A DNA stretch of 39,091 nt from Clostridia bacterium (GCA_022794055.1 JAAWEA010000056.1:1-39091), one strand, 5' to 3'; numbered from the stretch's first letter, positions 27,631-38,915 are shown. The notes: generated by a model from the sequence alone, not told the origin. Program-made: numbers and translations.

Positions 27631-30099
27631 ATGACATATAAATTTACAAAAAGAGCAAGTAAAGCAATAGAAATTGCAAACGATATAGCCTTAGAATTAG
27701 GGCACAGTTATATAGGAACAGAACATATTCTATATGGATTAGCCAAAGAAGGAGTTGGCATAGTATCAAAAGTATTAGAAAATCAAGATATAACATCAGA
27801 TGACATTTTAGATAAAATGGAAGAGTTAATAGGAAGAGATGAACCAATAGAAAACATTGTTGACTTCACACCAAGGACTAAAAGAGTAATAGAAACAGCC
27901 TTTATTGAAGCTAGAAAGTTAGGATATAATTTTATAGGAACAGAACATATTTTAATTGGAATTTTAAGAGAAGGAGATTGTATAGCAGCAAAAATTTTAC
28001 TAGATTTAAATGTTAATATTCCTAAATTATATAATGAAATTGTAAAAGTAATAAATGAAGGGGAGGATTATAGAAAAGATGGAAATGAAGAAGGAGAGAT
28101 AGGTAATTCTAAAAAACAAATAAGAGGAAAGGGAAGTTATAACCAAACTCCAACTTTAAATCAATTTGGAGAAGACTTAACTAAAAAAGCAGAAGAAGGA
28201 AAACTAGATCCAATTATTGGTAGAAAAGATGAAATTGAAAGAGTTATTGAAATTTTATCAAGAAGAACAAAAAATAATCCATGTTTAATAGGTGAACCAG
28301 GAGTGGGAAAAACAGCAGCGGTTGAAGGATTGGCACAAAAAATAGTAGCTGGAGACGTTCCAGAAATTTTAAAGGAAAAAAGAGTGGTAACACTAGATAT
28401 TTCAGGAATGGTAGCTGGAGCTAAATATAGAGGTGATTTTGAAGAAAGAATAAAAAAAGCACTAAATGAAGTTAAAAAAGTAGGAGATATAATTTTATTT
28501 ATTGATGAAATCCATACAATCGTTGGAGCTGGAGCAGCTGAAGGGGCAATTGATGCAGCAAATATTTTAAAACCACTTTTAGCTAGAGGAGAGATTCAAT
28601 TAGTAGGGGCAACTACTTTAAATGAATATAGAAAATTTATTGAAAAAGATGCAGCACTAGAAAGAAGATTTAGTCCTGTTACAGTAAATGAACCATCAGA
28701 AAATGATACAATTCAAATTTTAAAAGGAATTCGTGATAAATATGAGGCGCATCATAATGTTAAAATTACTGATGAAGCTATAGAAGCATCTGTTAAATTA
28801 TCATCTAGATATGTTAATGATAGATTCTTGCCAGATAAAGCAATAGACTTAATTGATGAGGCATCTTCGAAAGCTAGATTAAGAACATTTACTGAGCCAG
28901 AGACACTAAAAAAATTACAAGAGGAAATTGAAAAAATAAAAAGTGAAAAAGAAGAGGCAGTATTTAATCAAAAATTTGAAAAAGCTGCTGAATTAAGAGA
29001 TAAGGAAAAAGAAATAAAAACAAAATATGAAAAAGAAAATACAAAATGGAAAAATAAAAATACAAAAGAAATAGTAACAATTACAGAGGAAAATATTGCA
29101 GAAATAATTGCTAACTGGACAGGAATTCCAGCAAAGAAAATTACAGAAGACGAAAATGAAAAATTGAAAAAATTAGAAGCTGAACTTCATAAAAGAGTTA
29201 TAGGACAAAATGAAGCAGTAGAAGCTGTTGCAAAAGCAATTAGAAGAGGAAGAGTAGGGCTAAAAGACCCTAAAAGACCAATAGGATCATTTTTATTCTT
29301 AGGACCAACAGGAGTTGGAAAAACAGAACTTTCAAAAGCATTAGCAGAAGTATTATTTGGTGATGAAGATTCTATGATTAGGGTAGACATGTCTGAATTT
29401 ATGGAGCCACATTCTGTTTCTAAATTAATAGGATCACCTCCAGGATATGTTGGTTTTGATGAAGGTGGACAATTAACAGAAAAAATAAGAAGGAAACCTT
29501 ATTCAGTTATACTATTTGATGAAATAGAAAAAGCACATCCAGATGTTATGAATATGTTACTTCAGATACTAGAAGATGGAAGATTAACAGATAGTCAAGG
29601 AAGAACAGTAAACTTCAAAAATACAGTAATTATTATGACATCTAATCTAGGGGCAAGACTAATTACAGATAAAAAACAATTAGGATTCAATAATAGTACA
29701 AATAGTAAGCAAGATATACAAAAGGAATATGAAACAACAAAAAGAGAAGTTATGTCAGAATTGAAAAAAGAATTAAGACCTGAATTTATCAATCGTATAG
29801 ATGAAATTATAGTATTCCATAAATTAAATGATGAAGAAATTGGTAAAATTATAGAAATTATGTTACAAGAAGTGGTTAATAGATTAAAAGAACAAAAATA
29901 TCAAGTTGAACTACAGCCAGAAGTAAAAGATTTGATAGCTAAAGAAGGTATTGATAAAAACTTTGGTGCAAGACCACTAAGAAGAACAATCCAAAACCTA
30001 GTAGAAGATATTTTGGCAGAAGAAATTTTGGATGGAAAACTAAAAAAGAATAAAATAAGTAAATTTACTGTTAAAGAAGGAAAAATAAGACAAGTGTGA
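27631..30099 (+). CDS. clpC: AAA+ ATPase ClpC
   Basis: Two Clp-N repeats, two Walker A motifs ([18 protein letters not shown]), UVR motif. Confidence 0.96.
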   Translation: MTYKFTKRASKAIEIANDIALELGHSYIGTEHILYGLAKEGVGIVSKVLENQDITSDDILDKMEELIGRDEPIENIVDFTPRTKRVIETAFIEARKLGYNFIGTEHILIGILREGDCIAAKILLDLNVNIPKLYNEIVKVINEGEDYRKDGNEEGEIGNSKKQIRGKGSYNQTPTLNQFGEDLTKKAEEGKLDPIIGRKDEIERVIEILSRRTKNNPCLIGEPGVGKTAAVEGLAQKIVAGDVPEILKEKRVVTLDISGMVAGAKYRGDFEERIKKALNEVKKVGDIILFIDEIHTIVGAGAAEGAIDAANILKPLLARGEIQLVGATTLNEYRKFIEKDAALERRFSPVTVNEPSENDTIQILKGIRDKYEAHHNVKITDEAIEASVKLSSRYVNDRFLPDKAIDLIDEASSKARLRTFTEPETLKKLQEEIEKIKSEKEEAVFNQKFEKAAELRDKEKEIKTKYEKENTKWKNKNTKEIVTITEENIAEIIANWTGIPAKKITEDENEKLKKLEAELHKRVIGQNEAVEAVAKAIRRGRVGLKDPKRPIGSFLFLGPTGVGKTELSKALAEVLFGDEDSMIRVDMSEFMEPHSVSKLIGSPPGYVGFDEGGQLTEKIRRKPYSVILFDEIEKAHPDVMNMLLQILEDGRLTDSQGRTVNFKNTVIIMTSNLGARLITDKKQLGFNNSTNSKQDIQKEYETTKREVMSELKKELRPEFINRIDEIIVFHKLNDEEIGKIIEIMLQEVVNRLKEQKYQVELQPEVKDLIAKEGIDKNFGARPLRRTIQNLVEDILAEEILDGKLKKNKISKFTVKEGKIRQV

Positions 30100-30130
30100 C
30101 AAGAGGGGAACCCCTTTTTGTCACATTTTT
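30095..30130 (+). terminator. Terminator after clpC
   Basis: TGTGACA-AG-AGGGG-AA-CCCCT-TT-TGTCACA-TTTTT. Confidence 0.8.
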
Positions 30131-30238
30131 ATTATTGTATAGAAGTATATTATATTTTCTATATTGCTAGTATCTAAATTTTGCATCCAATTTAATTTTA
30201 TGATAATATAAAAATAATAAAATATTGGAGGAAAAATA

Positions 30239-33028
30239 ATGACTGAAAAGGAACAAAAAAAGCAAGCAAAACAATTTGTTGAATTTTGGAAACATAAAGG
30301 ATATGAGAAAGGTCAAAGTCAACAATTTTGGATTCAATTATTAACAGACATTTTTGGAGTAAAAAATACATCTGAATTTATTGAATTTGAGGACCAAGTA
30401 CACATAGATAAATCAACAGGGTTTATTGATGCCTATATACCGAAGGCAAGAGTATTGATAGAACAAAAGAGTATTGACAAAGATTTAAGAAAGGCAATAA
30501 AACAGTCAGATGGGAGTTTATTAACACCATTTCAACAAGCAAAGAAATATATAGTAGAGTTGCCAGTTGATAAACACCCTAAATGGGTTATTACCTGTAA
30601 TTTTAAATCATTCTTAATATATAATATGAATAACCCAAATGGTGAGCCAGAAGAAATATTATTAGAAAATTTGGAAAAAGAGTATTATAGATTACAATTT
30701 TTAGTGGATAGTACAAATGAGAATTTAAAAAAAGAAATGGAAGTTTCTATTAAAGCAGGAGAATTAGTTGGGAAAATATATGATGAAATATTGCCATTAT
30801 ATAAAGATTCTAAAAATGAAGAAACCTTGAGAAGCTTAAATATGCTATGTGTCAGATTAGTATTTTGTTTATATGCAGAAGATGCTGGACTTTTTGGAAA
30901 GCATAATATGTTTCATGATTACTTGGCTAAATTTGAAGTAGAAGATTTAAGAATTGCTTTAATAAATCTATTTAAAGTATTAGATACAAAAATAGAAGAT
31001 AGAGACCCGTATATGAAAGAAGATTTATCACAATTTCCTTATGTGAATGGTGGTTTATTTGCAGATGAAAATATAGAAATACCAATGCTAAATGAAAAAG
31101 TGAAAGAAATAATATTGGCTAAAGCAAGTGAAGATTTTGACTGGAGTGATATATCACCAACAATATTTGGAGCAGTATTTGAAAGCACATTAAACCCAGA
31201 AACAAGAAGAAAAGGAGGAATGCACTATACATCAATAGAAAATATACATAAAGTAATTGATCCTTTATTTTTTGATGAGCTTAAAAAAGAATTAGAAGAA
31301 AAAATATTAAATGTAGCAACAGCAAATATAATAAAAAAGAATGTATTAGAATTTCAAGAAAAAATATCAAAATTGAAAGTTTTAGACCCAGCCTGTGGCT
31401 CAGGGAACTTTTTAACAGAAACTTATGTATCTTTAAGAAAATTGGAAAATCAAGCATTAGAAAAATTGTATGGAAATCAAATACAATTTGGAGATGAAAA
31501 AAATAATCCAATAAAAGTTTCTATAAAACAATTTTATGGTATAGAAATAAACGACTTTGCTGTTACTGTTGCAAAAACTGCTTTATGGATAGCAGAAAGC
31601 CAGATGATGAAAGAAACAGAAAATATATTACACCTAAATTTATATTTTTTACCGTTAAAGTCTTATGCTAATATAACAGAAGGAAATGCCTTAAGGATAC
31701 ATTGGAATGATGTTGTAGCAAAAGAAGAATTGAATTATATAATGGGGAATCCTCCTTTTGTAGGTGCTAGGAGAATGACAGAGGAACAAAAACAAGACGT
31801 AAACTTTGTCTTTAGTAATATTAAAGACAAAGTTGGCAGTATGGATTATGTTACTTGCTGGTATAAAAAAGCTTGTGATTATATTAAAGAAAGCAATATA
31901 GAAGTTGGATTTGTTTCAACTAATTCTATATGTCAAGGTGAACAAGAAACACTACTTTGGAAATATTTGATGTTAAATTATAATATTCAGATAAATACTG
32001 CTTATCCAACATTTACTTGGAGTAGTGAAACAAAAGAAAAAGCAGGTGTTCATTGTGTAATTGTAGAATTTTCTTGTATTAATAACAAAAAAGAAAAAAG
32101 AATATATAGTGATTCCACTCATTATAAGGTTGCTAATAAAATAAACGGATATTTAGTCGAAGCTCCTGAAGTTTGGATTGAGAAGAGAAATAAACCAATT
32201 CAAAATGTTCCAATTATCAGTAATGGAAGTAAGCCCTTAGATAATGCAATATGCGCTTTTACACCAGAAGAAAGAGAGGAATTTATTGCAAAAGAGCCTA
32301 ATTCAAAAAAGTACTTCTATAGATATATGGGAGGTTATGAATTTATTAATAATATAGAAAGATATTTTTTATTAATAAATAAAATTCCACCTAATGAACA
32401 AAAAAGCATGCCTTATGTATTAGAAAAGTTGCAACAAATAAAAGATTATAGAAATAGGAGTAAAAGTTTAGAAACTAAAAGATTAGCAGAAACACCATCT
32501 AAATTTCATTATGAAAATATGCCTAAAAATAATTTTTTGGTTATACCTCAAACATCTTCTGGTAGAAGAAAATATATACCAATAGGATTTTTATCACCTA
32601 ATGTATTAGTCAATAATAAATTGCAAGTAATGAAAGAAGTATCAATGTATGAATTTGGAATATTATGTTCTAATGTTCACAATGCTTGGGTTAGATATGT
32701 TGCTGGAAGATTAAGGAATGATTATACATATTCAGTTGGAATAGTATATAATAATTTTACATGGCCTACTGTATCTAAAGAACAAAAAGAAAAAATTGAA
32801 AAAACAGCACAAAATATTTTAAATGCTAGAAATTTATATCTTAATAGTTCTTTAGCAGATTTATATGATGAATTAACAATGCCACCAGAACTTAGAAAAG
32901 CACATCAAGACAATGACAAAGCAGTTATGGAAGCGTATGGTTTTGATTGGCGTAATATGACTGAATCAGACTGTGTTGCAGAACTTATGAAGATGTATCA
33001 AAAGTTAGCTGAAGAAAGTAAAGTATAG
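30239..33028 (+). CDS. Type IIG restriction-modification enzyme, MmeI-like (fused nuclease, adenine methyltransferase, TRD)
   Basis: N-terminal GFIDAYIPKARVLIEQKS (D-x10-ExK); LDPACGSGNFL; MGNPPFVGARRM; C-terminal TRD-like region. Confidence 0.8.
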   Translation: MTEKEQKKQAKQFVEFWKHKGYEKGQSQQFWIQLLTDIFGVKNTSEFIEFEDQVHIDKSTGFIDAYIPKARVLIEQKSIDKDLRKAIKQSDGSLLTPFQQAKKYIVELPVDKHPKWVITCNFKSFLIYNMNNPNGEPEEILLENLEKEYYRLQFLVDSTNENLKKEMEVSIKAGELVGKIYDEILPLYKDSKNEETLRSLNMLCVRLVFCLYAEDAGLFGKHNMFHDYLAKFEVEDLRIALINLFKVLDTKIEDRDPYMKEDLSQFPYVNGGLFADENIEIPMLNEKVKEIILAKASEDFDWSDISPTIFGAVFESTLNPETRRKGGMHYTSIENIHKVIDPLFFDELKKELEEKILNVATANIIKKNVLEFQEKISKLKVLDPACGSGNFLTETYVSLRKLENQALEKLYGNQIQFGDEKNNPIKVSIKQFYGIEINDFAVTVAKTALWIAESQMMKETENILHLNLYFLPLKSYANITEGNALRIHWNDVVAKEELNYIMGNPPFVGARRMTEEQKQDVNFVFSNIKDKVGSMDYVTCWYKKACDYIKESNIEVGFVSTNSICQGEQETLLWKYLMLNYNIQINTAYPTFTWSSETKEKAGVHCVIVEFSCINNKKEKRIYSDSTHYKVANKINGYLVEAPEVWIEKRNKPIQNVPIISNGSKPLDNAICAFTPEEREEFIAKEPNSKKYFYRYMGGYEFINNIERYFLLINKIPPNEQKSMPYVLEKLQQIKDYRNRSKSLETKRLAETPSKFHYENMPKNNFLVIPQTSSGRRKYIPIGFLSPNVLVNNKLQVMKEVSMYEFGILCSNVHNAWVRYVAGRLRNDYTYSVGIVYNNFTWPTVSKEQKEKIEKTAQNILNARNLYLNSSLADLYDELTMPPELRKAHQDNDKAVMEAYGFDWRNMTESDCVAELMKMYQKLAEESKV

Positions 33029-33101
33029 GCTTAATTTTATATTGAGCATTTTACTTTTTTTATTTACTATTGAAATAATAGGAAATATTTCCATTATTTA
33101 C

Positions 33102-33193
33102 TTGATAAATATAAAAAAATGTAGTATACTAAAAAACGTAACCTTTTACTTAGCTTAAAGCAAGCACCAAAACTTAAAGCTCAGTTAAAGGGG
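33102..33193 (+). promoter_or_regulatory. rpsO promoter and structured leader (S15-leader-like)
   Basis: TTGATA-17-TATACT; stems CCTTTTA/TAAAGGG and AGCTT/AAGCT. Confidence 0.55.
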
Positions 33194-33217
33194 ATAAATA
33201 AAATTAGGAGGTGTAAC

Positions 33218-33481
33218 ATGACAAAAGAAAGAAAACAAGAAATAATTAATACTTACAAAAGAGAGGAAAAAGACACTGGATCACCAGAAGTTCAAATTGC
33301 TCTTCTAACAGAAAGAATTAATGAATTAACAGAACACTTAAAAGTTCATGCAAAAGATAATCACTCAAGAAGAGGATTATTAAAAATGGTTGGTAAAAGA
33401 AGAAACTTATTAAACTATTTATCAAAAAAAGATGTTCAAAGATATAGAGACATTGTAGAAAAATTAGGATTAAGAAAATAA
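33218..33481 (+). CDS. rpsO: 30S ribosomal protein S15
   Basis: S15 family sequence; upstream of pnp. Confidence 0.97.
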   Translation: MTKERKQEIINTYKREEKDTGSPEVQIALLTERINELTEHLKVHAKDNHSRRGLLKMVGKRRNLLNYLSKKDVQRYRDIVEKLGLRK

Positions 33482-33489
33482 TTTCATAA

Positions 33490-33530
33490 TATAGCCTATG
33501 CAAAACAAAGATTTAGCATAGGCTTTTTGT
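33490..33530 (+). terminator. Terminator after rpsO
   Basis: AGCCTATGC ... GCATAGGCT TTTTG. Confidence 0.8.
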
Positions 33531-33672
33531 GGAAATATTTAGGAATAGGTATTTTTTAAAACAAAATGTTCCATCTATTTATAGTTATTAGAAACAAGCA
33601 AAAATTTATCAACTTACTTAATAAAGGAATGTTTATATTTAATGTAAAACTAAGATTTAGGTAGGTAGCTTG

Positions 33673-33703
33673 TATAATATTCTGAAATATGCAGAATATT
33701 ATA
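33673..33703 (+). promoter_or_regulatory. Perfect 12-bp hairpin in the pnp leader
   Basis: TATAATATTCTG-AAATATG-CAGAATATTATA. Confidence 0.6.
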
Positions 33704-33773
33704 GAGGTTACAATCTAAATTTAATTTACAATTACTTATTCCAGAATTTGCTATCCTAAAAGGAGGAAAGATT

Positions 33774-35948
33774 ATGTTTGAATTTATAAAAAAATGGTGC
33801 AAAAAAGAAGGAAAGGAAGAAAATAGTATGTTTAAAACTTATGAAACAGAATTAGCAGGAAGAAAACTTGTATTTGAAACAGGTAAAATGGCAGGACTAG
33901 CTAATGGAAGTATATTAGTTAGATATGGTGAAACTGTTGTAATGGTAAATGTTACAGCATCAAAAGAGCCAAGAGATGGAATAGACTTTTTCCCATTATC
34001 AGTCGACTATGAGGAAAAATTATATGCAGTAGGAAAAATTCCAGGTTCATTCCAAAAAAGAGAAGGAAAGCCAAGTGATAAAGCAGTTCTTACATCAAGA
34101 GCAATTGATAGACCTTTAAGGCCATTATTTCCAAAGGACTTTAGAAATGATGTAGTAGTTGTTGCAACTGTACTTTCAGTTGAACAAGATAATTCACCAG
34201 AAATTGCAGCAATGATAGGAGCATCAGCAGCACTTTCAATTTCAGATATTCCATTTGGTGGACCAACAGCAGCAGTAAATGTAGGATTAGTAGATGGAAA
34301 AATAGTAATAAATCCAACAGAAGAACAAAGAAAAGTTTCTGATTTAACTTTAACAGTTGCAGGAACTCAAGATAAAATAGCAATGATAGAAGCAGGAGCA
34401 AATGAAGTTCCAGATGATGTTATGCTAGAAGCAATTAAAACAGGACATGAAGAAATCAAGAAAATATGTAAATTCATAGAGAAAATGAAAGAAGAAATTG
34501 GAAAACCAAAATTTGAATATAAATCATTTGAAGTTGACCATGATGTATATGAATTTATAGAAACAAACTTTGAAGAAGAAATAAAAACAGCATTACAAGA
34601 GGAAGACAAAGAAACTAGAGATAATAATATATCAAATGTTTCTGAAAAGATTGCAGAATCTTATAAAGAAAAATTTGGAGAAGAGTTATTTACAGAGCAT
34701 AAAGCAGATATTGGAGAAGCTATTTACAAATTACAGAAAAAATGTGTTAGAAATATGATTTTCTTTGAACATAAAAGAGTTGATGGAAGAGCAATTGATG
34801 AAATTAGACCATTATCTTGTGAAATAGACTTGTTACCAAGAGTACATGGAAGCGCTTTATTTACAAGAGGACAAACTCAAGTACTTTCTGTTACAACACT
34901 TGGAATGATGTCAGAAGAACAAACTTTAGATGGAATTGATACAGAAGAATCAAAAAGATATATGCATCAATACAATTTCCCAAGTTATAGTGTAGGGGAA
35001 GCAAGGCCATCAAGAGGACCAGGAAGAAGAGAAATTGGACATGGAGCATTAGCAGAAAAAGCATTAGTTCCAGTACTACCTTCAAAAGAAGAATTCCCAT
35101 ATAGCATAAGAGTTGTATCAGAAGTATTATCATCAAATGGTTCAACATCACAAGCAAGTATATGTGGAAGTACTTTAAGTTTAATGGCAGCAGGAGTTCC
35201 AATTAAAAGACCAGTTGCAGGAATTTCAACAGGATTAGTAACAAATCCAGACGATGAAAATGATTATGTAATGCTTACAGATATTCAAGGAATAGAAGAT
35301 TTTTTCGGAGATATGGACTTTAAAGTTGGTGGAACTGAAAAAGGTATTACAGCTATTCAAGTTGATATTAAAGTTGATGGATTATCTTATGAAATCATTG
35401 AAGAAGCATTTGCAAAAACAAAAGTAGCTAGAAAGCATATATTAGAAGATGTAATGTTACCAGTAATTGCAGAACCTAGAAAAGAAATATCAAAATATGC
35501 TCCAAGAATAGTAACTACAACAATTAAGACAGATAAAATAAAAGATGTAATTGGTAAAGGTGGAGAAACAATAAATAAGATAATTGATGAAACAGGAGTT
35601 AAAATTGATATTGAAGAAGATGGACAAGTATTTATTTATTCAGCAGATTCAGAGAAAGCAAAACAAGCATTAGAAATGGTTGAAGATATCGTAAGAGAAG
35701 TAGAAGTGGATGGAATCTATTTAGGAGAAGTTACAAGAATTACTACATTTGGAGCTTTTGTTGATATTGGAGTAAATGGAAAAGAAGGACTACTTCATAT
35801 TTCTAAAATATCTAAGGAAAGAATTAAAAAAGTAGAAGATGTTCTTAAGGTTGGGGATAAAATAACAGTAAAAGTAATTGATATTGATAATCAAGGAAGA
35901 ATAAATTTAACTGCTATTTTATCTGATGAAAAAAAAGAAAATGAATAA
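33774..35948 (+). CDS. pnp: Polynucleotide phosphorylase (conserved start may be 33828)
   Basis: MFKTYETELAGRKLVFETGKMAGLANGSILVRYGET; C-terminal KH and S1 domains; AGGAGG precedes 33774. Confidence 0.96.
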   Translation: MFEFIKKWCKKEGKEENSMFKTYETELAGRKLVFETGKMAGLANGSILVRYGETVVMVNVTASKEPRDGIDFFPLSVDYEEKLYAVGKIPGSFQKREGKPSDKAVLTSRAIDRPLRPLFPKDFRNDVVVVATVLSVEQDNSPEIAAMIGASAALSISDIPFGGPTAAVNVGLVDGKIVINPTEEQRKVSDLTLTVAGTQDKIAMIEAGANEVPDDVMLEAIKTGHEEIKKICKFIEKMKEEIGKPKFEYKSFEVDHDVYEFIETNFEEEIKTALQEEDKETRDNNISNVSEKIAESYKEKFGEELFTEHKADIGEAIYKLQKKCVRNMIFFEHKRVDGRAIDEIRPLSCEIDLLPRVHGSALFTRGQTQVLSVTTLGMMSEEQTLDGIDTEESKRYMHQYNFPSYSVGEARPSRGPGRREIGHGALAEKALVPVLPSKEEFPYSIRVVSEVLSSNGSTSQASICGSTLSLMAAGVPIKRPVAGISTGLVTNPDDENDYVMLTDIQGIEDFFGDMDFKVGGTEKGITAIQVDIKVDGLSYEIIEEAFAKTKVARKHILEDVMLPVIAEPRKEISKYAPRIVTTTIKTDKIKDVIGKGGETINKIIDETGVKIDIEEDGQVFIYSADSEKAKQALEMVEDIVREVEVDGIYLGEVTRITTFGAFVDIGVNGKEGLLHISKISKERIKKVEDVLKVGDKITVKVIDIDNQGRINLTAILSDEKKENE

Positions 35949-36022
35949 TGTAAAAAAGTGTTGAAAAATAATAAATTTTTATGTATAATAAAAGCCAATT
36001 TGAAAATTTAGGAGGAAATAAA

Positions 36023-37456
36023 ATGAAAACATTAAGAAAGACAAAAATAGTAGGAACAATAGGACCAGCAAGTGAGAAAAGATTACCAGAATTATTTGAA
36101 GCTGGACTAAATGTTGCAAGAATTAATTATTCACATGGAAGTTGGGAGGAACAAAAAGAAAAAACAGAAGAAATAATCAAATTAAGAAAAGAATTAGATT
36201 TACCAATCCCAATGATAGTTGATATGCAAGGACCAGAAATTAGAACAGGAATGTTAGTAACAGGTAAGAATGAGAAAATACAGTTAGAAGATGGTCAAAA
36301 ATTTACATTAGTAAATGAAGATATAGTAGGAGATAAAGATAAAGTAACAGTAACTTATAAAGAACTATATAAAGATGTTAAACCAGGTGCTAAAGTATTA
36401 ATAGATGATGGTGCAATAGAATTAGTTGTAGATGAAATAGTAGGAAAAGACATTGTTTGTACAGTAGTTCATGGAAATGGATTAGGAAGTAGAAAAACAG
36501 TAAATTTACCAGGAACAGCGGTAAAATTACCAGCATTAAAAGAAAAAGATGTAGATGACTTATTAACAGCTTGTCAACATGATTATGATTATGTTGCTAT
36601 GTCATTTGCAAGAAACAAAGATGATATTGCACAAGTAAGAAAAGTTTTAGATGATAATGGTGGAAAAGACATTAAAATAATAACTAAAGTTGAAAATGTT
36701 GAAGGACTAGAAAACATGGAAGAAATTGTTGAACATGCAGATGTTCAAATGATAGCCCGTGGAGATATGGCTACTGAAACAGATTTTACTGAACCTCCAA
36801 TAATGCAAAAGAAATTTATTAAATTAAGTAATAGAGCAAATAAGCCAGCTATTACAGCTACACAAATGTTAGAGACAATGACACATCAACCATTACCAAC
36901 AAGAGCTGAAGCAAGTGATGTTGCAAATGCTGTTTATGATAGAACAAGTGCATTAATGTTGTCAGGAGAATGTGCTGTAGGAGATTATCCAGTTGAATGT
37001 GTAAAAACAATGGATAAAATATCAAGAAGAATAGAAGGAGTAGTAAATTACTGGAAGAAATTTGAAGAAAATACAAATATAGAATTAAATGATATGGATT
37101 CTAGTATTTCATACTCTGCTTGTGTAATGGCTAAAAACATAAATGCAGATGCAATTATATGTTACACAAATACAGGAGATTCAGCAAGAAGATTAGCAGG
37201 TATGGGAGCAGGATGTCCAATTTTGGCAATAACAGACAACAGAAGAACATTTAATCAACTAGGTATTGCATGGAATGTTACACCAGTATTTGTTGAAACA
37301 CAAGAAAATGTTGATAAAATGGTAAAAGCAGGAATTGAAAAATTACAATCACAAGAAATTTTAGAAAAAGGAGATATGCTTGTTTTAACAGGTGGAGCTA
37401 AAATGTTAGACTCATCTTCTGAGATTAAAATGATTGGTGGAATTATAAGAATATAA
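36023..37456 (+). CDS. pyk: Pyruvate kinase
   Basis: MKTLRKTKIVGTIGPASEK...MVDMQGPEIRTG...MIARGDMATE; SD AGGAGG before 36023. Confidence 0.95.
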   Translation: MKTLRKTKIVGTIGPASEKRLPELFEAGLNVARINYSHGSWEEQKEKTEEIIKLRKELDLPIPMIVDMQGPEIRTGMLVTGKNEKIQLEDGQKFTLVNEDIVGDKDKVTVTYKELYKDVKPGAKVLIDDGAIELVVDEIVGKDIVCTVVHGNGLGSRKTVNLPGTAVKLPALKEKDVDDLLTACQHDYDYVAMSFARNKDDIAQVRKVLDDNGGKDIKIITKVENVEGLENMEEIVEHADVQMIARGDMATETDFTEPPIMQKKFIKLSNRANKPAITATQMLETMTHQPLPTRAEASDVANAVYDRTSALMLSGECAVGDYPVECVKTMDKISRRIEGVVNYWKKFEENTNIELNDMDSSISYSACVMAKNINADAIICYTNTGDSARRLAGMGAGCPILAITDNRRTFNQLGIAWNVTPVFVETQENVDKMVKAGIEKLQSQEILEKGDMLVLTGGAKMLDSSSEIKMIGGIIRI

Positions 37457-37472
37457 TTAAATAATAAAAATT

Positions 37473-37523
37473 AATACTAGTTGATTTTTATCCTATAAGG
37501 TTAAAATCAATTAGTATTTTTTT
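37473..37523 (+). terminator. Terminator after pyk
   Basis: AATACTAGTTGATTTT ... AAAATCAATTAGTATT TTTTT. Confidence 0.8.
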
Positions 37524-37585
37524 CTTGAATTAATAGAACATTTGTCGAGAAAAGTCATATAATAAAGTAAAAGGAGGAAATGAAA

Positions 37586-37966
37586 ATGTTTGGAAGATAT
37601 AGAAGATGTTCTTGTATGAATAATAATTATCAAGAAAATATATGTGATGAACAAAATGATTTAATAGAACAACAATGTTCAAATGTTAATAATAGTTGTT
37701 CATCATGTAATAAAAACAATTATGTAGATTGTTGTGAATGTGGATTTGATGAAGAATACAATGTATTTCCAGAAAATCCAATGTTAGCACAAAGCTATGT
37801 TCCAATTCAATATATGGATAAAACTTTTAAACCTTGTGTAGGTTTAAAAATGGGAACTCTATTTCCAGAATTAGTTAGTCCTTATATGCCATGTCAAGAT
37901 ATGAGAGAAATGGAATATATTGCTTCAAAAAATACAATAAAGGAGGGCTGTAATAAATGTCAATAG
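37586..37966 (+). CDS. cotJA: Spore coat-associated protein CotJA-like
   Basis: NPMLAQSYVPIQYMDKTFKPCVGLKMGTLFPELVSPY; Cys-rich N-terminus. Confidence 0.8.
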   Translation: MFGRYRRCSCMNNNYQENICDEQNDLIEQQCSNVNNSCSSCNKNNYVDCCECGFDEEYNVFPENPMLAQSYVPIQYMDKTFKPCVGLKMGTLFPELVSPYMPCQDMREMEYIASKNTIKEGCNKCQ

Positions 37967-38334
37967 AAGAAAATAGAAATTGTGGATGTAATAATTCAAA
38001 TGATGATATGACACCTTCATATAATTATATGACTATAAATAATGAAAATGAATGTGGTTGTGAAGTACAAAGAAAAATTAATTGTTGTGAAAGAGATGAA
38101 ATGCTACAACAAATTAGATGCTATGATTTTGCAATAAATGAACTTGCTTTATATTTAGATACTCATCCAGAGGATGACAAAGCCCTTTGCTTACACAGAA
38201 AATATGCAAAAGAAGCAAAAGAATTAAAAGATAAATTTCAAAAAGTTTATGGACCTTTAACTATTAATTATCCATGTAATAAATGGAGATGGCTTGAAGA
38301 ACCATGGGTTTCGTTTGGTTTGGGAGTAATTTAA
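37957..38334 (+). CDS. cotJB: Spore coat protein CotJB-like, atypical C-terminus
   Basis: MLQQIRCYDFAINELALYLDTHPEDDKAL...YGPLTINYPCNKWRWLEEPW. Confidence 0.85.
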   Translation: MSIEENRNCGCNNSNDDMTPSYNYMTINNENECGCEVQRKINCCERDEMLQQIRCYDFAINELALYLDTHPEDDKALCLHRKYAKEAKELKDKFQKVYGPLTINYPCNKWRWLEEPWVSFGLGVI

Positions 38335-38394
38335 ACTCTGCTTGAATAAAATTTAATTTAGAGTTTAATTTTAAGATTTTAAAATTAAAAATTG

Positions 38395-38644
38395 TTACTT
38401 ATAGGCTTGTCCTCTGTTGTCTGCTTTTGTTACTAAAATAATAAGTTCATTTTGATTCAATTCATAAATAATATGGTAATCGCCGAACTCTAAGTCGATA
38501 TTCATTTTTACAACCTACCATTTTCTTTATATCGCCATTTGGCAGGTTGTAAATTGCTTTGTAAATTCGTAGTCTTTGAATTTTGTCTTGTTTTTCAATA
38601 AATTTGAGGGCTTTGGGTCTAATCTTTATTTTGTAAATCATCAT
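38395..38644 (-). CDS. RelE/ParE-family toxin, interrupted by a +1 frameshift at CGG (38485-38483)
   Basis: MIYKIKIRPKALKFIEKQDKIQRLRIYKAIYNLPNGDIKKMVGCKNEYRLRV + (skip one C) GDYHIIYELNQNELIILVTKADNRGQAYK. Confidence 0.8.
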
Positions 38645-38915
38645 AGGTCAACCCCTCTCTTTGTAAAATTTCTTCAAAAGATACTGCATTTTTTAGTTCT
38701 TTTTCTTTGGTATCGTTGCTTTCTGTTAAATAGTCTAAATACATTACTTTTTCAGTAATATCCATGTTTTCTAAAATGACAGTAGGCTCTAGTCTTAATA
38801 ATTCTGAATCAATGGATTTTTCCATTAGAATTTTAACAGAATTTAGACATTCTACATTAAGTCGTGGTGTCATTTTTATAACATCTTTAATTGCTTGAAT
38901 TTGTGCTTCAGACAT
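38619..38915 (-). CDS. Antitoxin partner of the RelE-like toxin
   Basis: 98 aa, immediately upstream and overlapping the toxin ORF; SD AAAGGAG. Confidence 0.7.
   Translation of the reverse strand: MSEAQIQAIKDVIKMTPRLNVECLNSVKILMEKSIDSELLRLEPTVILENMDITEKVMYLDYLTESNDTKEKELKNAVSFEEILQREGLTYDDLQNKD

Noticed and set aside
38576-38758. Plus-strand ORF over the TA module
   Set aside because: Antisense to the toxin/antitoxin genes, no SD or recognisable family.
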